Shown: piece by piece, positions 42,316-50,827 of the stretch
How positions within the stretch are numbered: position 1 is the stretch's first letter
Layout of the letters: the number at the start of each line of letters is the position of its first letter
Virus record (IMG/VR): IMGVR_UViG_3300028388_003280
Span: 1-64,000 of that record
Source of the DNA: a virus
Length of the DNA stretch: 64,000 bases
Strand: one strand, 5' to 3'
The notes under the pieces: model-generated
Databases searched by the model: none
Told to the model about the DNA's origin: nothing
The model's input: the letters and a program-made list of their open reading frames with translations, nothing else
Translations under genes and position numbers: made by a program

Positions 42316-42528
42316 ATGAACCTTATCCAACGAGCACTATTTGAGCGAATGATCGACGGCGACCCTCAGATCCGCGAGCTATTTGAGGACTACGTCCGTA
42401 AGATGGGTCACAAGGATGAAGAGGCTTTGCAGATCGTCGAGTCGATCATCGCCGATGGTAAGAAGATTCTCAACGAAGATATGGACTTGGCTTCTATGGC
42501 CAAGATGGACAAGAGGAATGTGCTATGA
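42316..42528 (+). CDS. Small helical protein, 70 aa
   Basis: ATG 42316 is the first in-frame start after the previous gene's stop; no convincing ribosome site precedes it. Almost entirely helical and acidic (MNLIQRALFERMIDGDPQIR...), with K-I-L-N-E-D near the C-terminus. It overlaps the next leader-type gene by 4 bases. Unknown function; probably part of the same virion-protein block. Confidence 0.6.
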   Translation: MNLIQRALFERMIDGDPQIRELFEDYVRKMGHKDEEALQIVESIIADGKKILNEDMDLASMAKMDKRNVL

Positions 42529-42935
42529 AGATTAGTGCACTACGAAAGATGATTCGTGAAGAGGTCCGCTCTGCGGTCCGCGCCGAGTTGAAGGCTGCAC
42601 TCAATGAGTCAGCCTCCCGCCCTGCTCCTCAGAAGCAATCAGGCGAGGGTCTAGATGCCCTCCGGGCCCGCTTCAAGCAGTCGCAGCAGGGCAGTCTTAC
42701 TGAGATGTATGACGGCTTGGAGGGAAGCAAGCCAAAGGGTCGATCGAACGCATCCGAGCCTGACAACCCCCGCGAGCTTCTTGAAAATGGAGAACCGTTC
42801 GCATCTGGGGCGGGTTTGCTTGAGTGGTTCAAAGAGTCGAAGGATGAAGCTGCCTTGGCTCAGCATGAGCAAGCGCTTGCTAAGCAGGCCAAAACTGACG
42901 AATACGTCAAGAATCTAATGGGGGGAAATCGATGA
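42525..42935 (+). CDS. Putative head-internal protein with MKISALRKMIREE leader, 136 aa
   Basis: The leader runs to AALNE/SA, with L-N-E at 26-28. The mature part is low in predicted structure at first (ASRPAPQKQSGEGLDALRAR) and then helical with a Lys/Ala-rich end. Small, charged and partly disordered, like T4 internal proteins. It overlaps both neighbours by 4 bases. Confidence 0.75.
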   Translation: MKISALRKMIREEVRSAVRAELKAALNESASRPAPQKQSGEGLDALRARFKQSQQGSLTEMYDGLEGSKPKGRSNASEPDNPRELLENGEPFASGAGLLEWFKESKDEAALAQHEQALAKQAKTDEYVKNLMGGNR

Positions 42936-43213
42936 AGCGTTCGGAGTTACGACAACTAATTCGCGAGGAGCTTGATCGCTCCATGGTGAGCGAGGCCAAG
43001 CTGCCTAAGCCTAAGTTCCTTACGAAGGACTGGTACAACAAGGCCTTCGCAGACTATGATGCAATTGAGCAGGCTGTTGGCAGCGAAGACTCTCGTGGAA
43101 ATTGGGGTCACGACCCCGACGTTCAGCGGCAGTTCGATTTGGTTGCAGACGCACTCAACAGTCTTGACACTCGCTGGAAGAAGCTACTCAGAATGGCAGC
43201 AAAGGTTCAATAA
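42932..43213 (+). CDS. Putative head-internal protein with MKRSELRQLIREE leader, 93 aa
   Basis: The leader ends in V-S-E/A (19-21). The rest (KLPKPKFLTKDWYNKAFADY then DAIEQAVGSEDSR) has a basic, Pro-containing linker and a helical domain. GGGGGAAA is weakly SD-like upstream. One-base overlap with the next gene. Function unknown; packaging inferred. Confidence 0.75.
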   Translation: MKRSELRQLIREELDRSMVSEAKLPKPKFLTKDWYNKAFADYDAIEQAVGSEDSRGNWGHDPDVQRQFDLVADALNSLDTRWKKLLRMAAKVQ

Positions 43214-43551
43214 TGAAGAAGTCAGAACTACGACAGCTGATCCGTGAAGAGATTGAGGCCATCAATGAGATCAGTTTCAAGAATGCAATTCAAGCAATTG
43301 GGGCCAATCTCACCGGGCCAATCAAGAAGAAGCTGGCCAAGCCCGGGAGTGTGTGGCTAAACGGCCGGTCAGCAGATCCCGATGTTGATGATATGTGGGG
43401 CGGAATGAACAAGCGTGGCAAGATCGCGGTATTTGCCGACAAGACTGCAGCCAAGATTTGGGCCACCTCTGACCTTGACCGGGCCGGGACTTCTGAATGG
43501 TACAAGTACGTGAAAGCACATCCAATGCACAAGATGATTGGAAAGAAATAA
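43213..43551 (+). CDS. Putative head-internal protein with MKKSELRQLIREE leader, 112 aa
   Basis: This copy carries the consensus leader exactly, followed by I-N-E/I (17-19). The mature protein has a helix (FKNAIQAIGANLTGPIKKKL), then a strand-rich part (GSVWLNGRSADPD, KIAVFADKTAAKIWA) suggesting a small folded domain. Not recognised. It begins on the last base of the previous stop. Confidence 0.75.
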   Translation: MKKSELRQLIREEIEAINEISFKNAIQAIGANLTGPIKKKLAKPGSVWLNGRSADPDVDDMWGGMNKRGKIAVFADKTAAKIWATSDLDRAGTSEWYKYVKAHPMHKMIGKK

Positions 43552-43566
43552 CACATAGGTTACAAC

Positions 43567-44310
43567 ATGCCAGCAAAGAGTAAGAATCAACAGCAGGCCG
43601 CAGGTCAAGCTCTCGCCGCAAAACGTGGTGAGCTAGCTGTTTCTAAGCTTCAGGGTGCCGCCAAGGACATGTACGACAGCATGTCTGAGAAGGAGCTCGA
43701 GAAGTTCGCCAAGACTAAGCACGATGGCTTGCCGGACAAGGTCGAAGAGGGCGCCGGAGACATGCGCCTCCTAAAGGTTGCCGTCAAGCGGGGCGCCAAC
43801 GCAGCAAAGGCCAAGAAGAAGCGATCGCCATTGATGGATCCGAAGTTCATCAAGATGATTGACCTACCAGGCGCCCGCCCTGGCAAAGACTCGCCATACT
43901 TCAAGGCGTGGCTGAAGGGGTTTGATATGGAACGTATGAACGAAGTGCGACAGATCGTCCGAGAGATGATCCTTGAAGAGCTTAGTGAAGGTAAGCCCGA
44001 GTTCGAGGTCAAGTATGCTAAGAGCAAGAGTGGTCCGATCAAGGTCACAAAGTTCATGACCAAGGAAGAAGCTTTTGAATTCCTTGCCAAGATGAAAGCA
44101 GACGGCTTCAACGGAATCGTTTCGCGCGCCGGTAAGCCGATCAAGGAATCTAGGCTCAACGAGAACGAGGACCACATCCACCAGGCGATCGCCGAGGCAC
44201 TCAAGGGCGTCAAGGATTCAAAGGGTCGTCCGGTTCGCTATGCAATTGAGACGGTCGCAAAGGGCAACCGTGGTGAGATCAAGGTTAGCGTGTACGGATC
44301 TATTGACTGA
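43567..44310 (+). CDS. DUF3008-type protein with internal leader-like segment, 247 aa
   Basis: Residues 1-57 (MPAKSKNQQQAAGQALAAKR, KLQGAAKDMYDSMSEKELEK, FAKTKHDGLP) match DUF3008, a short domain also found as free bacterial proteins. After a basic region comes MERMNEVRQIVREMILEELS then E/G (about 120-140), closely resembling the shared leader but in mid-protein, with L-S-E/G as a potential cut site; a second R-L-N-E/N follows near residue 197. The C-terminal part is alpha/beta. It could be a polyprotein-like precursor cut into two or three pieces in the prohead. Confidence 0.72.
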   Translation: MPAKSKNQQQAAGQALAAKRGELAVSKLQGAAKDMYDSMSEKELEKFAKTKHDGLPDKVEEGAGDMRLLKVAVKRGANAAKAKKKRSPLMDPKFIKMIDLPGARPGKDSPYFKAWLKGFDMERMNEVRQIVREMILEELSEGKPEFEVKYAKSKSGPIKVTKFMTKEEAFEFLAKMKADGFNGIVSRAGKPIKESRLNENEDHIHQAIAEALKGVKDSKGRPVRYAIETVAKGNRGEIKVSVYGSID

Positions 44311-45704
44311 TGGCAGAATATCAGGGCAAGAAGGTAGAGTTGAACAAGCCGATCCGTGGAGGGTCGAAGAAGTTTTACGTCTATGTGAAGAATGATAAGG
44401 GCAACGTGGTCAAAGTCAGCTTCGGTGACCCGAACACTGACATCAAGAGAGACGACCCTGATCGCCGTTCAAACTTCCGCGCCCGCCACAACTGTGACGA
44501 CCCTGGCCCGAAGTGGAAAGCTAGATATTGGAGCTGCAAAATGTGGGGCAAGAAAAACGTATCTGATCTAACTGAGGAAGATCGCATGAAGGGTGAAGAC
44601 CCATGCTGGGACGACTACGAGATGGTCGGCAAGAAAATGAAGGATGGAAAAGAAGTGCCTAACTGTGTTCCAAAGAACGAAGCTGCTGGTAAGCACACCC
44701 GCCGCGGCCGCAGAGAGCGTAACAAGGCTCGCACTAAGGCAAAGGCCAACCGCCTCTCACCTAAGAAGATGGGCAGCAAGCCCGTCTCACGCCTTAAGAA
44801 AGAGGCACAGGGAGACTGGACCACCTTTGGCGATCTCCCCATCGGCGCCAAGTTCCGCTTCACTGAAGAAGACGCGGACATGTACACCAAGGTGAGTGAC
44901 ACGCACTTCCGTAACCGCAATGGCAAGAGCTACCGTGAAGAGCCAACCGTTGACGTGATTCAGCAAGAGGGACGCCTGGCAGAGTCTGACACCAGGGGTT
45001 GGGATCCTGAGCTCCTGAAGATTGCACGTAAGTTTGACCGTGACGAAGTTAACCTAGGCATCAAGATTGAGAAGGAGCATGACGAGGATCCAGCAACGGA
45101 CGTCGTCAAGGACAAGAACGACCTCCTCAAGATCGCACTGGCACACCTCGAAGAGGATCCAGAGTATTACACGCATCTAGTTGACATGGAGTCGAAGTTT
45201 GAGGACACCGATGAGGCGTATTCACCATCCGAGTATCCACAGTCCCGTGATCCGTATAACGATGACTCGACAATCCCAGGCACACATCAGAGTCAGACGG
45301 GCGCAATGCCCCGTGGTTTCCGCAACCGCAAACGTGGTAAGGTGGATCATAAGCCCCTCGGCCGCGAACGACCGAGGTTGAAGGAGCAATTCTTTGGTCG
45401 TAACCATGAGCGCGTGATGCGGTCAGCTGGATTGTTGAATGAATCGATGAGTCGCTGGTGCATGTTCTACAAGGCAAAGAACGGTGACTGGTATATGGAG
45501 CTTGCACCAAATGAATATGGCGATCAGCGGGATGCCACCACATACGGGCCGTTTAGTAGCATGGACGAAGCAGACGAATACCTCAGCCGGAATTTCTCAA
45601 ATCCGGGTTCCATGCACGTCGATTCCTCCGGCACGAAGCCGGTGCCGAAGAAAAGTCCTAGCGGACGACCAGTTCAGTCGCCAAATAGGCGAGGGTACTA
45701 CTAA
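44310..45704 (+). CDS. Multi-domain phage protein with RARHNC...YWSC motif, 464 aa
   Basis: Residues about 1-80 hold a domain widespread in marine T4-like phages: GKKVELNKPIRGGSKKFYVY, then VKVSFGDPN, FRARHNC and KARYWSC, where the cysteines could bind zinc. A basic segment (HTRRGRRERNKARTKAKANR, about 129-148) follows, then acidic linkers. Near residue 376 SAGLLNE/SMSRW repeats the L-N-E site, followed by a compact C-terminal domain (WCMFYKAKNGDWYMELAPNE, YGPFSSMDEADEYL). Domain functions are unknown. The site again suggests processing and virion location. Confidence 0.7.
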   Translation: MAEYQGKKVELNKPIRGGSKKFYVYVKNDKGNVVKVSFGDPNTDIKRDDPDRRSNFRARHNCDDPGPKWKARYWSCKMWGKKNVSDLTEEDRMKGEDPCWDDYEMVGKKMKDGKEVPNCVPKNEAAGKHTRRGRRERNKARTKAKANRLSPKKMGSKPVSRLKKEAQGDWTTFGDLPIGAKFRFTEEDADMYTKVSDTHFRNRNGKSYREEPTVDVIQQEGRLAESDTRGWDPELLKIARKFDRDEVNLGIKIEKEHDEDPATDVVKDKNDLLKIALAHLEEDPEYYTHLVDMESKFEDTDEAYSPSEYPQSRDPYNDDSTIPGTHQSQTGAMPRGFRNRKRGKVDHKPLGRERPRLKEQFFGRNHERVMRSAGLLNESMSRWCMFYKAKNGDWYMELAPNEYGDQRDATTYGPFSSMDEADEYLSRNFSNPGSMHVDSSGTKPVPKKSPSGRPVQSPNRRGYY

Positions 45705-46180
45705 TGAAGAAGTCAGAGATCCGCCAGCTGATCCGAGAAGAGATTCAACGGCTGGATGAGGCAAGCTTCGTCAAGGGTAGGGGTGCAACGGGAAAGATCG
45801 AGCTCGAACGAGACCAGTCCCCAGCTGGTCATGGCTACAGCATCAACATTAACGGCGCCTGGGGCGGATTTTGGCCTGATGATCCTAGAGATGCAGCTGT
45901 AGTTGAGATGGCGATGGTCGATGATGGCACCGAATATGGTGAAAGCCCAATCGTACATAATATAGAACCAAAGCTTCTCTACATGCATGTACTACGGCGC
46001 CTAAAGGCAGCGGGTTTGCGCAGGGTCATCAACGCGATCCGCAAGGCAGCAAAAGTTCAGCCTAATAGTCCAATTAGGCAAAGCGGCGGCGTTCGCCTTC
46101 GCGCTCTTGTCAGACCAAGCCTAAAGGGTCCGGTCCGGTTCGTCGAGTACGACTGGGGAAGATTCGAGTTCAAGCTGTAA
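45704..46180 (+). CDS. Putative head-internal protein with MKKSEIRQLIREE leader, 158 aa
   Basis: Last of the leader-bearing genes. The leader ends in L-D-E/A (17-19). The mature part is a beta-rich domain (GKIELERDQSPAGHGYSI, NGAWGGFWPDDPRDAAVVEM) followed by a basic helical tail (LRRLKAAGLRRVINAIRKAA). Unknown function. It begins on the previous stop's last base and is followed by a TGTRCA-type promoter that opens the glycosyltransferase island. Confidence 0.75.
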   Translation: MKKSEIRQLIREEIQRLDEASFVKGRGATGKIELERDQSPAGHGYSININGAWGGFWPDDPRDAAVVEMAMVDDGTEYGESPIVHNIEPKLLYMHVLRRLKAAGLRRVINAIRKAAKVQPNSPIRQSGGVRLRALVRPSLKGPVRFVEYDWGRFEFKL

Positions 46181-46184
46181 ATGG

Positions 46185-46213
46185 TTTGCAACGGCAAGCT
46201 GTTCTGATACAAC
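46185..46213 (+). promoter_or_regulatory. TTTGCA-N17-TACAAC promoter before the sugar island
   Basis: TTTGCA (46185-46190), a 17-base spacer, and TACAAC (46208-46213) in the 57-base gap before ATG 46238. It is a weaker match to the TGTRCA motif. Confidence 0.5.
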
Positions 46214-46237
46214 TGCTAGGTTCCCAAAGGAGACACA

Positions 46238-47389
46238 ATGGACAAGATCCGGGTTCTACTCGTTCCCTCCGACCCTTATGGTGTGGGTCACTACAGGTCA
46301 ATCTGGCCTGCCCAAATGATGCAGAAGCTGTACCCAGACGAATTCCATGTGGATGTGCGTCTACAACAGCCAGTCACAGATGCTGATCTCGGCAAGTTCG
46401 ACATCATCCATTTCCACCGCAGACTAAACAGTGAGAGCGAAACCCTCGAGTGGATCCGGAAGTTCAAGGAATCCGGCGCAGTGGTCATCTCTGACATCGA
46501 TGACTATTGGGTGCCGTTCCCTGGCCATCCGGCTCGCATGCTTGTTTTATCTAAGCAACTGCACCTCGACATCCAGGCTATCCAGAAGGCAGCTGACTGG
46601 GTGACGACTACCACCGAGTTATACGCCAAGCATCTGCGTAAGCTCAACAAGCGTGTTCACCTGATCCCAAACGCAGTTGATCCGGCTCTATCCATGTGGG
46701 ACCGTAAACGGGCGCCGGGTGACAAGGTGCGCGTCGGTTGGATTGGTGGATCTTCCCACGAGCGAGACCTTGCCCGCATCGAAGGCATGGCCAACAAGCT
46801 GTACAATGATCCAGACCTCAAAGACAAATTCCAGATCGTCATGTGCGGCTACGATACTCGTGGAACCATGACAGAGGTTGACCCCGAAACCGGAGAGCAG
46901 CGTACTCGCAAGCTCCGCCCAGAAGAGAGCGTGTGGAACAAGTTCGAAGCTATTTTCAACGACTATGGTCGCGCGCCCGAAGACGGCTACATCCGCAGGA
47001 CTACCCTCCCTATCACCCAATATGGGAAGCACTACAACTGGCTCGACGTTTCCCTGGCCCCACTGGATCAACATACGTTCAACGAGTGCAAGTCCGAGCT
47101 AAAGCTGATCGAGACCGGGATGCACAAGATCCCAATCGTGGCATCTGACCTCTACAGGTATGCAGAGCTCATCGACCACGGCAAAAACGGCTTCTTGGTG
47201 CAGCCCCGCAGGGATCACAAGGACTGGTACAAGTATGTCAAGCAGCTCATCCTCGACGAGGACATGAGGACAGAAATGGGTCAGGCCCTCTACGACACCG
47301 TCTATCCAACCTATACCATGGAGCAGCAAACGCGAGAGCGCTGCGAGTGGTACAGATCACTGGTTTCGCAAAAGGCTGTGCAGGCGTAG
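46238..47389 (+). CDS. Glycosyltransferase, GT4-like
   Basis: 383 residues. N-terminal Rossmann start with VLLVPSDPYGVGHYRSIWPA (6-25), then DIIHFHRRL and VISDIDDYW, and the linker PNAVDP typical of GT-B enzymes. The C-terminal domain begins VRVGWIGGSSHERDL (about 161-175) and includes APLDQHTFNECKSELKLIE with the acidic donor-binding helix, then KIPIVASDL. It transfers a sugar from an activated donor; substrate unknown. AAGGAG precedes the start. First gene of the island. Confidence 0.85.
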   Translation: MDKIRVLLVPSDPYGVGHYRSIWPAQMMQKLYPDEFHVDVRLQQPVTDADLGKFDIIHFHRRLNSESETLEWIRKFKESGAVVISDIDDYWVPFPGHPARMLVLSKQLHLDIQAIQKAADWVTTTTELYAKHLRKLNKRVHLIPNAVDPALSMWDRKRAPGDKVRVGWIGGSSHERDLARIEGMANKLYNDPDLKDKFQIVMCGYDTRGTMTEVDPETGEQRTRKLRPEESVWNKFEAIFNDYGRAPEDGYIRRTTLPITQYGKHYNWLDVSLAPLDQHTFNECKSELKLIETGMHKIPIVASDLYRYAELIDHGKNGFLVQPRRDHKDWYKYVKQLILDEDMRTEMGQALYDTVYPTYTMEQQTRERCEWYRSLVSQKAVQA

Positions 47390-47405
47390 CCGAGCACGGT
47401 AGGAT
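47377..47405 (+). promoter_or_regulatory. TGTGCA-N17-TAGGAT promoter before the HD gene
   Basis: TGTGCA (47377-47382) lies in the last codons of the glycosyltransferase gene; after a 17-base spacer comes TAGGAT (47400-47405), 20 bases before ATG 47426. Confidence 0.55.
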
Positions 47406-47425
47406 TCTACAAACTGGAGGTTCCA

Positions 47426-48079
47426 ATGGAGTATCGCATGATGCGATTCGACGATGCCACTATCGAGAAAGTCATCACTTCGTGGCAGTCGCTTATCAAG
47501 CAGGTTGAGGATGATGACCTCGCCCGCAAGCTTGAGGTTTTCCTCAACGACAATGCAGATCAGTTCTTCACTGTCCCCGCCTCACCGTCTGTCAATTATG
47601 CTGCAGCCCACAACTGCATGCCTGGTGGTTTGGCTGAGCATACCCTCCGTGTGTATCGCAACTTCCACAAGCTTGTTCATGAGCACATGGACATGTTCGA
47701 CCACCCGGTGTCCGAGGACGACATCCTCGTCGCAGCCATGTTCCACGACATGGGCAAGATGGGTGACACACACAACCCATACTATCTTGAGCAGGACTCT
47801 GATTGGCACCGCCGCAGGGGCATGTTCTACCAGATGAATCCTGACATTGATTACATGCGTGTCCAGCATAGGTCTCTGTATCTCATGCAGCTCTATGGAA
47901 TCAAGGCCCCACTGCACGTGTTCAAGGCAGTGATGCTTCATGACGGCATGCACGACGAGTCGAACAAGCACTATTCCATGAAGGAGGGCCTGTTCGCACA
48001 ATTGCTCGCCCACGCCGATGTCATGGCAGCCGTTTGGGAACAGAAGCGTTACAATGACTGGCTTAGTGGGCTTGAATAG
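47426..48079 (+). CDS. HD-domain phosphohydrolase
   Basis: 217 residues. Metal-binding HD residues are visible: GGLAEHTLRVYRN (His72) and AAMFHDMGKMG (His107/Asp108), with later HRRRG, QHRSL and HADVM elements. HD proteins hydrolyse phosphate esters, including nucleotides and cyclic dinucleotides; the substrate cannot be told here. GGAGG lies upstream. In a phage it could act in nucleotide scavenging or against nucleotide second-messenger defences, both inferred. It has its own promoter candidate. Confidence 0.85.
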   Translation: MEYRMMRFDDATIEKVITSWQSLIKQVEDDDLARKLEVFLNDNADQFFTVPASPSVNYAAAHNCMPGGLAEHTLRVYRNFHKLVHEHMDMFDHPVSEDDILVAAMFHDMGKMGDTHNPYYLEQDSDWHRRRGMFYQMNPDIDYMRVQHRSLYLMQLYGIKAPLHVFKAVMLHDGMHDESNKHYSMKEGLFAQLLAHADVMAAVWEQKRYNDWLSGLE

Positions 48080-48110
48080 TGCCTAAATCCTTAAACTGCA
48101 ATTTTGTCCA

Positions 48111-48138
48111 TGTGAAGCCATGGCCATTATCGTACAAT
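48111..48138 (+). promoter_or_regulatory. Possible TGTGAA-N16-TACAAT promoter
   Basis: In the 91-base gap before ATG 48171: TGTGAA (48111-48116), a 16-base spacer and TACAAT (48133-48138). It is a looser match to the recurrent motif, but this gap is more AT-rich than its surroundings. Confidence 0.4.
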
Positions 48139-48170
48139 AAGAAATTTGGGCTAAAGGAGTTCAAAAACAC

Positions 48171-49031
48171 ATGAGTGCACCACAGCATCCAATCTTTAGC
48201 TTGACCGACGGCATCGATCGGCCGTACTATTTTGGCATCGGAGGGATCGGAGATTTCCTACTCTTGATGGCATCATTCTACGACAGCATCGAGCCTGGCT
48301 CTGTTGATGTGGTGTTCGTCGCCAACAACATGAAGCCCCTTCGTGACATGGTTGCAGAGCCAAAAGAGAATGATGCCGTCCAGGTTCAATACTTTGATCG
48401 GGTCAACCGGTTCTGGTTCTTCCCGCGGCAGTCGTTCCCACTGGATCCACGGCTGTGGGAGCTCTTACAGTCCGACCAGCGCTGTCAAGGCACTGGTGTC
48501 ACACCGAAGGAATTCAAGTACATCGAGGACTGGAACGAATGCGGCAAGACAAATGTGTTCGAGCACTACGATGTGCAGCGTCTACCGATCTGGGCTAGGA
48601 AGTGGCCCCTGTCGAAGGACGTCGCAGTCACGATCCAGCCGTTTGGTGGAGCTGACGACCCGACCAAGGTCAAGCGAATCAGCGACAGCGAACTTCGCAG
48701 CCTCGTCATCGAGGAATTCGCTGACGTTCGGTGCACCATCATCGGCTCACCGGACGAGATTCGCCACATTGCCGGTCTAGGGCTCCCTAACAGCCCAATC
48801 CTCATATCTGATATTCGCATGGCCATGAAAGCCATCAGGCAGTCAACTGTGTATGTCGGAACAGACTCTTGGGGGAAGACAATGGCAGCACTTGCTGGCG
48901 TCCCCGAGATCATCGTTTACAAGAACCGCTACATCAATGCAACGCCCCAGCAGATGTTCGGTCAAGATGTGGATCCGGGAGACTATGTCTTCCTCCACGA
49001 TTGGGGCTTTGAGTTCCGGGAGGAATCATGA
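48171..49031 (+). CDS. Glycosyltransferase, GT9 (heptosyltransferase)-like
   Basis: 286 residues. GIGGIGDFLLLM (22-33) is the N-terminal glycine loop of GT9 enzymes and VYVGTDSWGKTMAALAGVPE (about 224-243) matches their donor-site block (V-G-x-D-[ST]-x-x-x-H/K-x-A-A-x-x-G-x-P). Middle part shorter than in LPS heptosyltransferases (about 320-350). Substrate unknown. AAGGAG precedes the ATG. It overlaps the DUF6165 gene by 4 bases. Confidence 0.78.
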   Translation: MSAPQHPIFSLTDGIDRPYYFGIGGIGDFLLLMASFYDSIEPGSVDVVFVANNMKPLRDMVAEPKENDAVQVQYFDRVNRFWFFPRQSFPLDPRLWELLQSDQRCQGTGVTPKEFKYIEDWNECGKTNVFEHYDVQRLPIWARKWPLSKDVAVTIQPFGGADDPTKVKRISDSELRSLVIEEFADVRCTIIGSPDEIRHIAGLGLPNSPILISDIRMAMKAIRQSTVYVGTDSWGKTMAALAGVPEIIVYKNRYINATPQQMFGQDVDPGDYVFLHDWGFEFREES

Positions 49032-49429
49032 CCACACGTAGTGTCCACAGCGTTCTTGCACCCATCTCAATCGGCGAAGCCCTTGACAAGCTGACCATCC
49101 TTGAGATCAAGGAAGAGAACATTGACGATCCGACAAAGCTCCATGCGATCCGATATGAAACAGCTCAGCTCGAGAACGCAATTCGACACCTTGATGTGTT
49201 TGCTACTGTAGGCGTTCAAGATCTCTACGCGGCACTCGATGCTATCAACCGTGAGCTGTGGGATGTGGAGGATACACTTCGCATTCTTGAAGCAAAAGAG
49301 GACTTCGGTACTGAGTTCATCGAGCTCGCAAGATCTGTGTACAGGCTCAACGACAATCGGGCCGGCATCAAGCGTGAGATCAACATCCTTACCGGCTCAG
49401 ATGTTGTTGAGGTGAAGAGCTATGCCTGA
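49028..49429 (+). CDS. DUF6165-like protein
   Basis: 133 residues, helical. ISIGEALDKLTILEIKEENI (about 14-33) is the conserved start of a family found beside glycosyltransferases in phage and bacterial polysaccharide loci (DUF6165); the rest is two or three long helices with the LWDVEDTLR element. No catalytic residues are known. Association with the preceding GT9-like enzyme suggests a helper role. It overlaps both neighbours. Confidence 0.75.
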   Translation: MTTRSVHSVLAPISIGEALDKLTILEIKEENIDDPTKLHAIRYETAQLENAIRHLDVFATVGVQDLYAALDAINRELWDVEDTLRILEAKEDFGTEFIELARSVYRLNDNRAGIKREINILTGSDVVEVKSYA

Positions 49430-50081
49430 GAACCTGCAGCACCACCCGGAGGAGTTCTGGATGGGTTTGAGTGCTTCAGAGTGGTCTCGCAAGGAACTCC
49501 ATAACGCATTTGACAAGTACATCAACAAGGATGACGTCGGAATCGTCGTGGACATTGGTGCCAACTACGGGTTCTCCACTCGCATGTTTGCCATGTACTT
49601 TGAGCCTGATGCCATCTATGCATTTGACCCAGGTCAACGTCAGGCCCAGGTGTTCGCAGAGGTCACAGCTAAGGTCTCAAAGGAGACCCCGATCATGTTC
49701 AAGATGGTGGGCATCTACTACGGCGCCAATTCTGCTGGCCTGCTCGCCAGTCCAGATGGAAACCGCGGCGGTGACTCAATTGAGGAAGCCGGAACTGAGC
49801 ACATGGGCTACACTGAACGAGAAGTCACACAGGTAGTCAATTTGCGCACACTAGAAGATGAACTACCTGAGCATCCAGACTTTGTCAAGATCGACGTAGA
49901 GGGGTCAGAGTACAACATCATCATGAATTCGCAGATCCTACAGACTGTCAAGTATCTGCTCATTGAGTGGCACGATTCTGATATCGATCTGCCCGAGTTT
50001 TGCGCAGACTATCTGCCAAACCACGAGATCGTGTGGCAAGACTCTCGTGGGAGCACACTGCATGTACGAAAGGATCCCTGA
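49422..50081 (+). CDS. FkbM-family methyltransferase
   Basis: 219 residues. SAM-binding motif VVDIGANYGFSTRMF (42-56), acidic strand end YAFDPGQ (about 66-72), and the FkbM hallmark DFVKIDVEGSEYNI (about 149-162) are present. FkbM-type enzymes usually O-methylate sugars or polyketides, so a glycan substrate fits the neighbourhood. It overlaps the upstream gene by 8 bases and the downstream by one. Confidence 0.88.
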   Translation: MPENLQHHPEEFWMGLSASEWSRKELHNAFDKYINKDDVGIVVDIGANYGFSTRMFAMYFEPDAIYAFDPGQRQAQVFAEVTAKVSKETPIMFKMVGIYYGANSAGLLASPDGNRGGDSIEEAGTEHMGYTEREVTQVVNLRTLEDELPEHPDFVKIDVEGSEYNIIMNSQILQTVKYLLIEWHDSDIDLPEFCADYLPNHEIVWQDSRGSTLHVRKDP

Positions 50082-50827
50082 TGGACATTAGTGTGAGTAT
50101 GATCGCTGGTAACACAGCGGATACATTGGATGTGTTCTTTACCTGGGCAACTGAGCACTTTGACGAGATCAACGTAGTCGTGCAGCCCGACAACTACGAC
50201 AACACACTAGAGCTCTGCCAGTCATACGATGAGCGATTTGAAAGTATCAAGCTCATGGTATCGGAGTTCGACAACTTTAGTGCACAGTTTCAGCGTTCGA
50301 TTGACATGAGCACTAAAGACTGGACCATCCAGCTCGGCGCTGACGAAATCCTGGCTGAATTTCCATACGAAAGATTGCCCCAGATGCTAACACGCATGAA
50401 GAAGAAGGTTGCTATTCTCCCACGATTCAATCTCCAGCGTGATTACAAGCACTACAACGAAGAGGGATATCCTGATTTCCAGTGGCGCGTGATGAACCGC
50501 GCGGCTGGTATCGGGATGAATGGGAAGACCGTTGACGAGAGTCTCAATGCAGATCCAAAAGACTGCATGGTGCTTGAAGCCTGTCCAATCATTCACTTTG
50601 GCCATATTAGACCGCACGAAGCGCTGATTCAGAAGGGTAAAGATAGAATAAAGTTTGCAGATGACGACGCATGCGATGGGCCGCCACTAAAGGAACACGG
50701 CATTGAGTGGTTTGATAAGCGCAATGAGTCGTGGGACCGTGTCGCGAAGACTCTTCCACACGAATATGTGCGGCACATTGAAAAGTACTTGCCGTCAAAT
50801 AGCGTACTTAGGGGGGATCATGGCTAA
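50081..50827 (+). CDS. Glycosyltransferase, GT2-like
   Basis: 248 residues from ATG 50081, which lies on the previous stop; the frame extends upstream only as shadow. GT-A layout: N-terminal MDISVSMIAGNTADTLDVFF strand-helix, INVVVQPDNYDN, and the metal-binding region WTIQLGADEILAEF (about 83-96), where the usual D-x-D appears as A-D-E. Unusual for GT2 is the late HFGHIRPHEALIQKGKDR block, which resembles acceptor regions. Substrate unknown. Confidence 0.75.
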   Translation: MDISVSMIAGNTADTLDVFFTWATEHFDEINVVVQPDNYDNTLELCQSYDERFESIKLMVSEFDNFSAQFQRSIDMSTKDWTIQLGADEILAEFPYERLPQMLTRMKKKVAILPRFNLQRDYKHYNEEGYPDFQWRVMNRAAGIGMNGKTVDESLNADPKDCMVLEACPIIHFGHIRPHEALIQKGKDRIKFADDDACDGPPLKEHGIEWFDKRNESWDRVAKTLPHEYVRHIEKYLPSNSVLRGDHG

